Of a DNA stretch of 64,000 nt, positions 9,767 through 18,529 are shown piece by piece. Numbering within the stretch: the first letter of the stretch is position 1; every line of letters starts with the position of its first letter. This stretch comes from UBA830 sp038146925. GTDB taxonomy: Bacteria > Pseudomonadota > Alphaproteobacteria > MPNO01 > UBA830. A model generated the notes under the pieces. It was not told the origin of the DNA. It searched no databases and worked only from the letters and a program-made list of their open reading frames with translations. The position numbers and the translations under genes are program-made. Where the stretch lies: contig JAYQSP010000008.1 of NCBI GenBank assembly GCA_038146925.1, forward strand, positions 282,983 to 346,982, read 5' to 3'.

Positions 9767-10216
9767 CTATCCCCGTTTCGCCGCCTGTACGACCCGCTCC
9801 AGGTAGTCCAGAAACGTCGATCTGTCTTTCTTGCCGAACGGTTTCGGGCCGCCGGTGATCTCGCCCGACGAGCGCAGATCCGTCATGAGGTTCCGCGTCG
9901 CCAGCACGGCCCCTATCGAGCGTTCGTCCAGGACCTCGCCATTGGGGCGGATGACCCTTGCGCCGTTTTCGATACAGCGCGCCGCCAGCGGGATATCGTT
10001 CGTGACCGCGATGTCGCCCGCGCCAATACGCTCCGCGATCCAGTCATCGGCGGCGTCCGACCCCTGGTCCACGATCACGGTGGCGACCAGCGGATGCGGG
10101 TTCGGGCGTATGCCGCCGTCGCTCACCATATGAACGGCAAGCCTGTGTCTGTCGGCGACCCGGACGACTTCTTCCTTTACCGGGCAGGCATCTGCATCAA
10201 CGTATATTTCGGTCAT
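9767..10216 (-). CDS. YaiI/YqxD family protein (DUF188)
   Basis: A 149-residue protein showing the DUF188 signature from its first residues: IYVDADACPVKEEVVRVADRH, then IVDQGSDAADDWIAERIGAGDIAVTNDIPLAARCIENGA and the closing GPKPFGKKDRSTFLDYLER. The acidic residues arranged like a PIN domain (D7, D9, the D in GSDAADD, the D in VTNDIPLA) suggest a metal-dependent nuclease fold; the cellular role is not established. It converges with the methyltransferase gene, 11 bases apart. Confidence 0.92.
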   Translation of the reverse strand: MTEIYVDADACPVKEEVVRVADRHRLAVHMVSDGGIRPNPHPLVATVIVDQGSDAADDWIAERIGAGDIAVTNDIPLAARCIENGARVIRPNGEVLDERSIGAVLATRNLMTDLRSSGEITGGPKPFGKKDRSTFLDYLERVVQAAKRG

Positions 10217-10301
10217 CGGGGACGCTTTGTGAAACCGTTGCGAACCGCGCTATTATGTCATATCGGGATCACCACAAGAAACGTAGGGGAGACGGCACAC
10301 A

Positions 10302-11936
10302 ATGGCCGGGACGAAGGAATACGATTACATCATTGTGGGCGCGGGCAGCGCCGGGTGCATGCTGGCCTACCGGCTGGGCGCGGATCCGAACAACCGGATT
10401 CTCGTCCTGGAAGCGGGCGGTCCCGACACCGATCCCCTGATCCACATCCCGCTCGGGCTCGGCAAGATGCATGACAAGCGCGCCCATGACTGGGGGTACG
10501 ACGCCGAGCCCGAACAGCGACTGAACGGCCGCGAAATCGAGGCCATGCGCGGCAAGGTGGTCGGTGGGTCGTCGTCGATCAACGTCATGGCCTATGTGCG
10601 CGGTCATCGCGGCGATTACGACCGATGGGCCGATAACGGCGCCACGGGCTGGTCCTATGCCGACGTGCTGCCCTATTTCCGCCGAATGGAGTCCTGGCAG
10701 GGCGGTGAGGATACCTGGCGCGGCGGCGACGGGCCATTGAACACCCAGTTTGCGAAGTCGCAGGACCCGCTTTGGGACGCCTGGATCGAAGCCGGCAAGG
10801 CTACGGGGATCGGCTACACCGAAGACTACAACGGCGAAAAGCAGGAAGGGCTGGGGCGCAGCCAGTCGAACATCCGCGAAGGCCGCCGCCACAGCGCCGC
10901 GACGGCGTTTCTCCGTCCCGCCATGCGTCGCGGCAATGTCGATCTGCGGGTGAACACGCCGGTCAGCCGTGTCGTGATGGACGGCAAACGCGCCGTTGGC
11001 GTGGAATTCATTCGCCTCGGCCGGCCCGAAACCATCCGAGCGGCGAAGGAGGTCGTTCTCTCGGGCGGCGTGTTCAATTCGCCGCAGCTGCTGATGCTGT
11101 CCGGCATCGGTCCGGCGGATCACCTACGCAGCGTCGGGATTGAGCCGCTCATCGATTCTCCGTATGTCGGCAAGAACCTGCAGGATCATCTCGCAGTCCA
11201 GCCAACGGCGACGCGTCCCGATCCGGGGCCATTCCGGGCGGAGATGCGTTTCGACCGCATGGCGACGTCGATCGTGCGCGCGCATCTGTTCGGTACCGGT
11301 CCGGCGACGGTGCTGCCGGGCGGGCTGCACGGGTTTCTGAAAACAAAATCCGGACTGTCGGCCACAGATATTCAGTTGCTGTTCCGCGGCGCGCCCGGGA
11401 ACGCGCATCTCTGGTTCCCCGGCGTCAAACGCCCTTATCTGGACGGATTCGGGCTTCGTCCGGTGCTGCTGCATCCGGAAAGCCGCGGGGAAGTGCTACT
11501 GCGCTCCGCCGATCCGTTCGACAAAGTCCGCATCATCCAGAATTTCCTCGAAATGCCGAACGATCTGGAGACACTGCGGACCGGTGTGAAAATCGCGCGC
11601 GACCTGCTGCACCATTCGGCGCTGGACAAGTTTCGCGGCGTCGAGACGGCGCCGGGCCCCGACGCCAAGACCGACGACCAGCTCGACGACTGGATCCGCC
11701 GCACGGCCATCACCGCGCATCATCCGTCCTGTACCACGCCGATGGGCGACAACCCGGAAGCGGTCCTGGATACCGAGTGCCGGGTAAAAGGCGCGGAGAA
11801 TCTCCGCGTGGTCGATGCCTCGGCGATGCCCGACCTGGTATCCGGCAACATTCATGCCGCCGTGCTGGTGATCGCCGAAAAGGTCAGCGATCATATGCTC
11901 GGCAAACCGTATCTCGCGCCTGCGACCGGCGCCTGA
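10302..11936 (+). CDS. GMC oxidoreductase, choline/alcohol dehydrogenase type
   Basis: A 544-residue cytoplasmic flavoprotein. FAD-binding motif YIIVGAGSAGC begins near residue 9, GKVVGGSSSINVMAYVRGH is the first GMC signature, and LSGGVFNSPQLLMLSGIGP is the second. The C-terminus carries the catalytic His in HHPSCTTPMG and GNIHAAVLVIAEK. Length and motifs fit BetA-like choline dehydrogenases and the many related alcohol dehydrogenases (PEG, benzyl or terpene alcohols). No betB or betI gene is nearby, so a role in glycine-betaine synthesis is not supported. A GGGGAGA lies 10 bases before the start. Confidence 0.9.
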   Translation: MAGTKEYDYIIVGAGSAGCMLAYRLGADPNNRILVLEAGGPDTDPLIHIPLGLGKMHDKRAHDWGYDAEPEQRLNGREIEAMRGKVVGGSSSINVMAYVRGHRGDYDRWADNGATGWSYADVLPYFRRMESWQGGEDTWRGGDGPLNTQFAKSQDPLWDAWIEAGKATGIGYTEDYNGEKQEGLGRSQSNIREGRRHSAATAFLRPAMRRGNVDLRVNTPVSRVVMDGKRAVGVEFIRLGRPETIRAAKEVVLSGGVFNSPQLLMLSGIGPADHLRSVGIEPLIDSPYVGKNLQDHLAVQPTATRPDPGPFRAEMRFDRMATSIVRAHLFGTGPATVLPGGLHGFLKTKSGLSATDIQLLFRGAPGNAHLWFPGVKRPYLDGFGLRPVLLHPESRGEVLLRSADPFDKVRIIQNFLEMPNDLETLRTGVKIARDLLHHSALDKFRGVETAPGPDAKTDDQLDDWIRRTAITAHHPSCTTPMGDNPEAVLDTECRVKGAENLRVVDASAMPDLVSGNIHAAVLVIAEKVSDHMLGKPYLAPATGA

Positions 11937-12189
11937 CCCGTCGCGGTTGCTCAGGGAAATCCGGCGCCCGATTACCCGCATATCGGATAGTGGTGCGATT
12001 TTATACTAACGGAAAAGGTGGTAGAATTCCGTTGGAAAGTGTGGGGCTTTACCGGTCGGAACGATTCAGATCCGGCCAACAGCGCTTTCCGCGCCCAGTA
12101 TGCTTGCTTCGTTAGCGCGGTTCCATCAACTGAGCATGATACATACAGCCATCTACCTTGCGTCCGGACAGAGAATCCCCCAGACCTGA

Positions 12190-12472
12190 TTTATTATTTT
12201 CGCAATCGGCTGGGAGTTGTTCAGTTTGTCGGGCCTGGCCAGGGCCATCCTCTACTGGCTCTTGCGGCAGGGCAAAACGACACGCGTCACCAGCATGTTT
12301 TACCTGATGACGTCCTGTACCGCCCTGATGGGTTGGCTGCTTTTCGGCGAAACGTTCGGCCCCGGGCGCGGCTGGCCTGACCGTGGCTGTGTTCGGATTC
12401 TGGCTGGTTTTTCATCCCGCACGCCCAACGGATGATCCTTCGGAAAACGATTCCCGCGAGGAAACAGAATGA
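12190..12472 (+). pseudogene. EamA (DMT) transporter remnant, C-terminal end with a frameshift
   Basis: From 12190 one frame encodes the last membrane helices of an EamA permease (AIGWELFSLSGLARAILYW, then TSMFYLMTSCTALMGWLLFGE). The match then jumps to the next frame in the C-run at 12360-12363 and continues as GLTVAVFGFWLVFHPARP to a TGA at 12470-12472. There is no N-terminal half upstream: a stop lies at 12187 and 11937-12187 shows no coding signal. The terminal TGA overlaps the ATG of the next gene, so the transporter was once coupled to the isomerase-like gene. The frameshift could be tested against a sequencing error, but the missing N-terminus argues for genuine decay. Confidence 0.75.
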
Positions 12473-13284
12473 ACATTGGGTTATCCGTCAATCACTATAT
12501 ATGCGGGGCGGGTGTATCGTTCCCGGTCTTCGCGGAATCGGCTGCCCGGGCCGGTCTTTCCGCTGTCGGGTTGAGCCGTGCCGCGGTCGAGGAGATGGGC
12601 GTGGCGGCGCTGAGACGCTGTCTGGCGGATCATGGGCTTGGCGTCTCGTCGCTCAACAGCGTCGGGTATTTCACCGACCCGGATCGTGTATCCGTGGACC
12701 GCGGCAATCTGATGCTTATCGAGGCGGCGGCAGAACTGGATGCCGACGTTCTGTGCGTAATCTGCGGCGGGCTGGGCGTGCCGCCGATGCCGTTGGAGCA
12801 GGGGCATGCGCTGGTTCGCGACGGTTTCGATGCGCTTGCCCGGCGCGCCGAGCAGGAAGGAGTGAGGCTCGGCGTGGAGCCGATCCATCCTATGGATATC
12901 GGTACGAAAGGATGCGTGAATTCAGTGGCCCAGGCGCGGGCTCTGATCGACGGGTATCCGTCAGCCGGGCTGATTCTCGATTTCTATCATTCGTGGTGGG
13001 ACCCGGATATGACGGCCATTATCCGGGATTTTCCCGATGACGTGGTGCTCGTCCAGCTATGCAACATCCGGATGGACACGGGTGTCCCCGTCGGGCGCGA
13101 AACGCTTGCCGCCGGGGATATCGATGTCGGCGCGCATCTGCATGCGGTCCTGGAGGCGGGATATCGCGGCATTTTCGAACTGGAGATCTTCGCGAAAGAC
13201 ATACCGGGGCGGGACCCGTTGAAAATAGTCGCCGGGTTTCCCGCTGATATATCGGCGACGATGCCCGCGGAGAAGGACATCTAG
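12469..13284 (+). CDS. Sugar phosphate isomerase/epimerase-like TIM-barrel protein
   Basis: A 271-residue AP-endonuclease-2-type TIM barrel (xylose isomerase-like). Metal-ligand segments are visible: RLGVEPIHPMDIG (Glu), SAGLILDFYHSWWDP (Asp/His), VQLCNIR and GIFELEIFAKD (Glu). The family covers isomerases, epimerases and dehydratases, for example 3-dehydroshikimate dehydratase and inosose dehydratase. The gene starts inside the stop codon of the EamA remnant and leads a forward run with VOC, LLM and TauD-type enzymes, so a catabolic role is likely. The reaction is unknown. Confidence 0.8.
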   Translation: MNIGLSVNHYICGAGVSFPVFAESAARAGLSAVGLSRAAVEEMGVAALRRCLADHGLGVSSLNSVGYFTDPDRVSVDRGNLMLIEAAAELDADVLCVICGGLGVPPMPLEQGHALVRDGFDALARRAEQEGVRLGVEPIHPMDIGTKGCVNSVAQARALIDGYPSAGLILDFYHSWWDPDMTAIIRDFPDDVVLVQLCNIRMDTGVPVGRETLAAGDIDVGAHLHAVLEAGYRGIFELEIFAKDIPGRDPLKIVAGFPADISATMPAEKDI

Positions 13285-13353
13285 CGCCGACGAGCGGTCC
13301 CCTTGCCTGATTGCCGTCGATGGGAAACAATCGCGGCCAGCAGGAGAGAGGCG

Positions 13354-14583
13354 ATGGCGACCAACACAATGAATTCGTTCGATGTCGGCGGCATCCGGCT
13401 TGCGCGGCCGTTCAAGCTGCGCCGGCTGGGTCATTTCGGTTTTTACGCAAACGATATGGATGCGTCGCTTAGGTTCTATCGCGACCTGCTCGGTTTTCAG
13501 GTCACCGATACCCTCGATTTCGCGCCGCGCGCCCGCGATCCGAAGGATATCGAAGGGCTTGGTGAATCCCGCGGCTTCTTCATGCGCTACGGCACCGATC
13601 ATCACGCTTTCGTCCTGTTTCCGTATCGGGTGCGCAAAGCCATCGACTACAACAACATGCTGGCCGACGGCGCGACCATGAACCAGATCACCTGGCAGGT
13701 CGGCAGCCTGCGCGAAGTGCGCAATGCCAGCGACTGGTTCACCGAAGTCGGGGTGAATTTCGGCCGCACCGGCCGTGATATTCCGGGATCCAACTGGCAT
13801 GTGTATCCGAACGACCCGGACGGTCGCGTGAACGAACTGTTCTACGGTATCGAACAGATCGGCTGGGACGGGCTGTCCAAGCCGCAGAACATGTACGATC
13901 AGAAATTCATGGAAGCGCCGGAACTGCCCTATATGCGCGAGGCAGAGGAGGTTCGCATCGCGCGGGAAGCCAACGTCGATCTGGCTGCCGGCACGAACTC
14001 GCTCGAACAGGGAGAGGCGAAATTCGACGTCGGCGGGATCATGCTGCCGCGTCCGTTCAAGATCACCGGGATCGGGCCGGTGCGGCTGTTCACCGACAAT
14101 ATTACCGAAACCCTGGAGTTCTATCGCGACCGCCTCGGTTTCGTCGTGACCGAGACCGTTCGCTGGGACGGCGAGGATTGCTACTTCCTGCGCTGCACGA
14201 CCGAGCATCACTCGCTTGCGCTGTATCCGATGGCGCTGCGGTCGGAACTCGGCCTGACCGAAAGGTCGACGAATATGGCGTTCGGTGTGCGTCTCAACGA
14301 CTACGCGCAGCTCAAGGCCGCCATAGCCTGGCTGGAGGAGCAGGGCGTCGAGATCCGTTATTTCCCGCCCGAGCTGTTCCCCGGCATGGACTACACCGCC
14401 TTCGCCATGGATCCCGACGGCCACGCCATCCAGCTTTACTATCACATGGAACAGCTCGGCTGGGACGGCCGCCCCCGGCCGGTTGAGCAGCGCCGCACCG
14501 TCGACAACGACAACTGGCCGGACACAATCGACGCGCTGTCTGATAGCTTTGCGGGCGAACAGTTCATGGGACCCTGGGGCTAG
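13354..14583 (+). CDS. Two-domain VOC protein, extradiol-dioxygenase-like
   Basis: A 409-residue protein built from two vicinal-oxygen-chelate domains, about residues 24-170 and 235-385, each closing with the repeat GWDG. In the first domain His27 (LGHFGF), His83/84 (TDHHAF) and Glu161 (NELFYG) can form a 2-His-1-carboxylate iron site. In the second domain the first His is replaced (GPVRLF) and the Glu is a Gln (AIQLYY), so this copy is probably structural. The layout fits extradiol ring-cleavage dioxygenases or hydroxyphenylpyruvate-type enzymes with one active domain. The ATG at 13354 follows GGAGAGAG; an ATG at 13303 lacks such a site. Confidence 0.85.
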   Translation: MATNTMNSFDVGGIRLARPFKLRRLGHFGFYANDMDASLRFYRDLLGFQVTDTLDFAPRARDPKDIEGLGESRGFFMRYGTDHHAFVLFPYRVRKAIDYNNMLADGATMNQITWQVGSLREVRNASDWFTEVGVNFGRTGRDIPGSNWHVYPNDPDGRVNELFYGIEQIGWDGLSKPQNMYDQKFMEAPELPYMREAEEVRIAREANVDLAAGTNSLEQGEAKFDVGGIMLPRPFKITGIGPVRLFTDNITETLEFYRDRLGFVVTETVRWDGEDCYFLRCTTEHHSLALYPMALRSELGLTERSTNMAFGVRLNDYAQLKAAIAWLEEQGVEIRYFPPELFPGMDYTAFAMDPDGHAIQLYYHMEQLGWDGRPRPVEQRRTVDNDNWPDTIDALSDSFAGEQFMGPWG

Positions 14584-14620
14584 GGCCGGTTCAATCGCGG
14601 ACGGAAACGGAAACGAATAA

Positions 14621-15766
14621 ATGAAATTCTCCTTCTTCATGATGCCGACGCATCACCCGTCGGAAAATCCGACTCTCGCCTTTCACCGGGATATCGATCT
14701 GATCCCCTATGTCGAAAGCCTGGGCTACGATTCCTTTCATATAGGCGAACATCATTCCGGTGGCTGGGAAACCATGCCGTCGCCGGAAATGGCGCTGTCG
14801 ATGGCGGCGGCGAAAACCGGGCGCATCCGGCTCGGCACGTCGGTCATCAACCTGCCGTTCCATCACCCGTTCCAGGTGGCCGAACGGATCGCGTTTCTCG
14901 ATCATCTTACCTATGGCCGCGCGATCCTCGGCATCGGGCCGTCCAGTCTCGTGACCGACAAAAAGCTGTTCAACATCGACAGCGCGAAGGCGCGCCGGAT
15001 GATGGGAGAGGCGGCGGACGTCATCGTTCGCCTGCTCGAAGCCGACGAGCCCATCAGCCATCACGGCGAATTCTGGCAGTTCGACGACATGCGCCTGCAG
15101 CTGAAATCCTATCAGCAGCCGCGCCTGCCGCTCGCACTGCCGACGACAGGCGGTGCGGACAGCCTGGATATGGCGGCGCGCCATGACATGGAATTATGGA
15201 CGCCCTGCGGGCTGAACCGGCCCGGAGAGGGCGTGTTCACCCAGTTCTGGAGAGATTTCGAAGACGCCTGCGGACGGCATGGCAAGACGGCCGACCGCGA
15301 CAAGTGGCATCTCGTCAGCAGTTTCTATCTCGCGGAAAGCCGCGAAGAGGCCTGGGCAGATGTGCGCGAAGGCATCATGCGGGAAACCGGATATTTCCTC
15401 TCGATCGGGTTCAAGCCTCTGTACCAGTCCTACGCCGATCAGCCTGTGTCGGAAATCACGGCGGCGTCCGCGGCGGAACGGCGCGACTGGGTGATCGGCA
15501 CGCCGGACGACGCGATCGCCTGGATCGAAAGAAAGATCGAGCAGAACGGGAATTTCGGCGGAATTATGCTGACGACCCATGAATGGGCGGGTTCCGACAA
15601 GCTGAAACGGTCGCTCGAACTGTTCGCGCGCTACGTCATTCCGCATTTCAACAGCGGGCGGTACAATTACCGGGCCGAGGCGGAGGTGCTCGCGAAGCAA
15701 TATGCCGAGCATGGCGCAGTGTCGCTGGATGCCGAGAACCAGTCGTCGAATCTGGCCAACAAGTAG
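14621..15766 (+). CDS. LLM-class flavin-dependent monooxygenase
   Basis: A 381-residue bacterial-luciferase-like TIM barrel. It begins MKFSFFMMPTHHPSE, followed by LGYDSFHIGEHHSGGW, TGRIRLGTSVINLPFHHPFQVAERIAFLDHLTYGRAILGIGP and a C-terminal GTPDDAIAWIERKIEQNGNFGGI. These are the recurrent signatures of two-component, FMNH2-using monooxygenases. Such an enzyme needs a flavin reductase partner; none lies in this run, although one is encoded at 40897. It sits between the VOC and TauD-like genes, suggesting that the cluster oxidises one compound in several steps. Confidence 0.88.
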   Translation: MKFSFFMMPTHHPSENPTLAFHRDIDLIPYVESLGYDSFHIGEHHSGGWETMPSPEMALSMAAAKTGRIRLGTSVINLPFHHPFQVAERIAFLDHLTYGRAILGIGPSSLVTDKKLFNIDSAKARRMMGEAADVIVRLLEADEPISHHGEFWQFDDMRLQLKSYQQPRLPLALPTTGGADSLDMAARHDMELWTPCGLNRPGEGVFTQFWRDFEDACGRHGKTADRDKWHLVSSFYLAESREEAWADVREGIMRETGYFLSIGFKPLYQSYADQPVSEITAASAAERRDWVIGTPDDAIAWIERKIEQNGNFGGIMLTTHEWAGSDKLKRSLELFARYVIPHFNSGRYNYRAEAEVLAKQYAEHGAVSLDAENQSSNLANK

Positions 15767-15858
15767 TCCGGCATCGCGGCGCTTCAGCCGCCGGTCAGGT
15801 AATCCTGAAGCACGACGGAGCGGTTGAAAAAAAGGTGTTTGCGAAATGAAATGGTGCG

Positions 15859-16731
15859 ATGGCTGAGTTTTTACCTCTGTCCGACGGCTTCGCGGCGGAG
15901 TGGATCGATCTCGATATCTCCGCGCCCATGACCGAACAAACCCGCGCAGAGATCGTCGGCGCGATGGACCGCCATGGCGTCTGCGTTTTTCGCAATGATG
16001 CGCCGGTTTCCGACGAGGCTCATCTGGCGTTTGGACGCGCTTTCGGCCCACTGATGCGCCAGCGTATGCAGCAAACGGTGTCTGGCCGGGGAATCCGGTT
16101 ATCCACTGACGAACTGATCGATGTCGGCAATCTGGACGAGAACGGCGAAATTCACGCGGCCGACGATCCCAGGCGTAAGTTCCACAAGGGTAATCTGCTT
16201 TGGCACTCCGACGTGACGTTCGATGCGGTGCGGGCGACGTATTCGCTACTGGTCGCGCATGTCGTGCCGCCGGGCGGTGCGGACACGGAATTTGCGGACA
16301 TGAAGGCCGCGTATGACGACCTGCCGGATCGCATCAAGGAGCGGGTCGACGGACTGACCGCCGAGCATTCCATCTGGTATTCGCGGAAACTCGGCGGCAT
16401 GGACGACGTCAGCGAGGAGGCCAAGGCGACCCGCCCGCCTGCATGTCACCCCCTGGTCAACGTCAATCCGCGCACCGGGCGGAAATCGCTATATCTGGCC
16501 AGCCACGCATCGCACATTCCGGAACTGCCCGAATCGGAAGGACGTGCGTTGCTGGACGAGCTGACTTCTCATGCGACACAGCCGAAATACGTCTACCGCC
16601 ACGAATGGCAGGTTGGCGATGTCGTGATGTGGGACAATTTGCAGACCATGCATCGCGGCGTGCCGTTCGACGACGTATCCCATCCGCGCGACATGCGCCG
16701 CGTGACCGTGCTGGAGGACGTCGTCGCCTAA
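15859..16731 (+). CDS. TauD/TfdA-family 2-oxoglutarate/Fe(II) dioxygenase
   Basis: A 290-residue member of the TauD family. The iron ligands are His116 and Asp118 in LLWHSDVTFD and the distal His in DNLQTMHRGV near residue 264. The 2-oxoglutarate-binding Arg is in RDMRRVTVL near the C-terminus. The core GVCVFRNDAPVSDEAHLAFGRAFGPL is typical of the 2,4-D/taurine/sulfonate group. These enzymes hydroxylate a carbon next to a heteroatom and release the product by elimination. It is the last gene of the forward run and overlaps the convergent MFS gene by 4 bases. Confidence 0.9.
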   Translation: MAEFLPLSDGFAAEWIDLDISAPMTEQTRAEIVGAMDRHGVCVFRNDAPVSDEAHLAFGRAFGPLMRQRMQQTVSGRGIRLSTDELIDVGNLDENGEIHAADDPRRKFHKGNLLWHSDVTFDAVRATYSLLVAHVVPPGGADTEFADMKAAYDDLPDRIKERVDGLTAEHSIWYSRKLGGMDDVSEEAKATRPPACHPLVNVNPRTGRKSLYLASHASHIPELPESEGRALLDELTSHATQPKYVYRHEWQVGDVVMWDNLQTMHRGVPFDDVSHPRDMRRVTVLEDVVA

Positions 16732-17981
16732 TCAGCTTCCTTTGCCACGGCATCAATGCTGTTCCGCAATCGCCTGCGACGTGTCAGCGACCACGCGAAG
16801 GTCGCAACAACGATGCAGGCGCCACCCGCAACCGGTATGCGGAAGCCCAGAAAATCCGCCGCGACCCCCATGGCGAAAGCCCCCAGCGCGGGCGTGCCCA
16901 GCCACAGCATGCCGTAGAGGCTGACGACCCGCCCGCGGATGGTGTCCGGCACGGTCGCCTGGACAAGAGATTGGCAGATAATTCCCGCGCCGTTGAGTAC
17001 GAAACCCCAGCCGACGAACACGGCGACCGAGACCCAGAAGATATCGGTGGCGACGAAGGCAAGCTGCGTCGCCGCGATCAAAGCCACCATCAGGATCAGA
17101 ACGTCCGACAGTCCGGTCAGGGTGCCGCGCCGGGACAGCCAGACGCCTGAAAACAGCGACCCCAGCCCGGCGGCGCCCGTCAGCATGGCGAGTCCGTCGG
17201 CACCGACATTGAATACCGCGCCGGTAAACCCGGGCAGCAGTTCCTGGGTCGCCCGCCCGAAGAACGAGAAGATCAGCAGCAGGAACATGACCGTGCCGAT
17301 GAACTGGTGCCCGGTGGCGTAGCGGATGCCCTCCAGTATCTCCGCCGGCACCTGTGACAGGGATTTGGGCGCCACCGGCTTGTGTTCGGCGGTAATCAGA
17401 TACAGGCTGATCAGCATGGGGACGTAGCTGAAGGCGTTAATCAGGAATGTGGCGCCCACGCCGAGATGCAGGATCACAACGGCCGAAATCGCCGGCCCGA
17501 TGAGGCGGGAAGAGTTCCAGATGGTGGAATTAATGCCGATTGCCGGGGTCATCTCGGTGCGGGTGACGATGGTCCCCAGCAATGCGTGACGAAACGGCTG
17601 GTGAATTCCCTGGACGATCCCCTGAATGAGGGCGAGAACGAACAGGAGTTCTATCGTCATGACGCCGGACAGGGTAAGCGTCGCCAGCATGGCCGCCTGG
17701 ATCAGCGACATATACTGTACCAGTCTCACGACCTTCAACCGGTTCACCCGGTCGGCGAACGCGCCCGCGATCGGGGCCGACAGCACCGCCGGTGCCAGAT
17801 CCGCGAAGGCGATCAGTCCCAGCCAGGCGCCCGATCCCGTCAGCTCCCACGCCAGCCAGCCGACAGCCATCCGCTGGACCCAGGTACCCAGCAGAGACGG
17901 GATCGCGCCGATGGTATAGATGCGGTAATTGCGGTTCGCCATTGCGACCGCTATCCCGCCGAGCTTCGGAGAAAGCGCCAT
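16728..17981 (-). CDS. MFS transporter, EntS-like
   Basis: A 417-residue integral membrane protein with about 12 hydrophobic helices. The N-terminal NRNYRIYTIGAIPSLLGTWVQRMAVGWLAWELTGS and the loop GAFADRVNRLKVV (the MFS signature between helices 2 and 3) place it in the MFS_3 group, which includes the enterobactin exporter EntS and macrolide pumps. Export of a small molecule by proton antiport is the usual role. Its start is 41 bases from the divergent DUF3253 gene, so the two share a short promoter region. The C-terminus ends in a basic tail (SLTRRRRLRNS). Confidence 0.88.
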   Translation of the reverse strand: MALSPKLGGIAVAMANRNYRIYTIGAIPSLLGTWVQRMAVGWLAWELTGSGAWLGLIAFADLAPAVLSAPIAGAFADRVNRLKVVRLVQYMSLIQAAMLATLTLSGVMTIELLFVLALIQGIVQGIHQPFRHALLGTIVTRTEMTPAIGINSTIWNSSRLIGPAISAVVILHLGVGATFLINAFSYVPMLISLYLITAEHKPVAPKSLSQVPAEILEGIRYATGHQFIGTVMFLLLIFSFFGRATQELLPGFTGAVFNVGADGLAMLTGAAGLGSLFSGVWLSRRGTLTGLSDVLILMVALIAATQLAFVATDIFWVSVAVFVGWGFVLNGAGIICQSLVQATVPDTIRGRVVSLYGMLWLGTPALGAFAMGVAADFLGFRIPVAGGACIVVATFAWSLTRRRRLRNSIDAVAKEAD

Positions 17982-18022
17982 GGCCCTTGTTACTCCGTGG
18001 AGTTTCGCTTGTCTCGCGCCGA

Positions 18023-18331
18023 ATGGATGCTTACAAGGCAGTGATGGAAGAAAACGAAGAAAAATCCCTCGACCCGGTCGCGATATTCATTCTGGAAACA
18101 CTGGCGCACGAGGCATCGGCCGCGCCGGTCGATATCGCGAGGGCGCTGGGCGAAGCGCGACGCAAGCCCGCGGAGAAACCGGACGCCTGGCGCCGTTTCA
18201 TGAAGCCGGTAAAGCAGCAGATGCTGCATCTGGCGCGGGCAGGACGGATCGAGATCGTTCGCAAGGGCGAGGTGGTCGATCCGGAGGATTTCCGGGGCGT
18301 GGTGAGAATGCGCCTGAAAGCGGGAGATTAG
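18023..18331 (+). CDS. DUF3253 domain-containing protein
   Basis: About 102 residues, nearly all one DUF3253-like winged-helix domain. VAIFILETLAHEASAAPVDIARALGE is the helix-turn-helix part, WRRFMKPVKQQMLHLARAGRIEIVRKGEVVDPEDFRGVVRMRL is the recognition helix and wing. The start could be the ATG at 18023 or the one at 18044; the longer form is given. The fold suggests DNA binding, but the role of the family is unknown. Its last 4 bases overlap the stop codon of the small membrane protein on the other strand. Confidence 0.75.
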   Translation: MDAYKAVMEENEEKSLDPVAIFILETLAHEASAAPVDIARALGEARRKPAEKPDAWRRFMKPVKQQMLHLARAGRIEIVRKGEVVDPEDFRGVVRMRLKAGD

Positions 18332-18459
18332 AGAAGTACGCCGCCGATCCAGGTATGGGCCAGCCAGCCTGCGGCAAAGCCCGACAGGAACTGGATATCC
18401 ACGATAAAATTGAACAGCCAGCCGCCCGCGAAAACCGCCGGATATTTGACGAGCGCCAT
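18328..18459 (-). CDS. 43-residue membrane protein
   Basis: A short reverse-strand frame starting MALVKYPAVFAGGWLF and ending HTWIGGVLL. Two hydrophobic stretches (about residues 6-20 and 25-43) are separated by FIVDIQF, with Gly and Trp spacing typical of membrane helices. A G-run (GGGGGATTT) sits upstream as a possible ribosome site. The gene lies 70 bases after the glutamine-synthetase-like gene in the same direction, so it may be the tail of that transcript. No family recognised. Supported by membrane-like composition and context only. Confidence 0.5.
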   Translation of the reverse strand: MALVKYPAVFAGGWLFNFIVDIQFLSGFAAGWLAHTWIGGVLL

Positions 18460-18529
18460 GTGAAATCCCCCGCTTGGTCACGATTGCGGGCCGCATCCTA
18501 GACATTAATGGGGCGAAAATGGGGCGCGC

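Noticed and set aside
11937..12189. Possible gene between the GMC dehydrogenase and the EamA remnant
   Set aside because: Frames here are short, AT-richer and without motifs, and a stop at 12187 closes the transporter frame.
13057..14640. A 527-codon reverse-strand frame opposite the isomerase-like and VOC genes
   Set aside because: Its codons mirror the two forward genes, and no family motif is visible.
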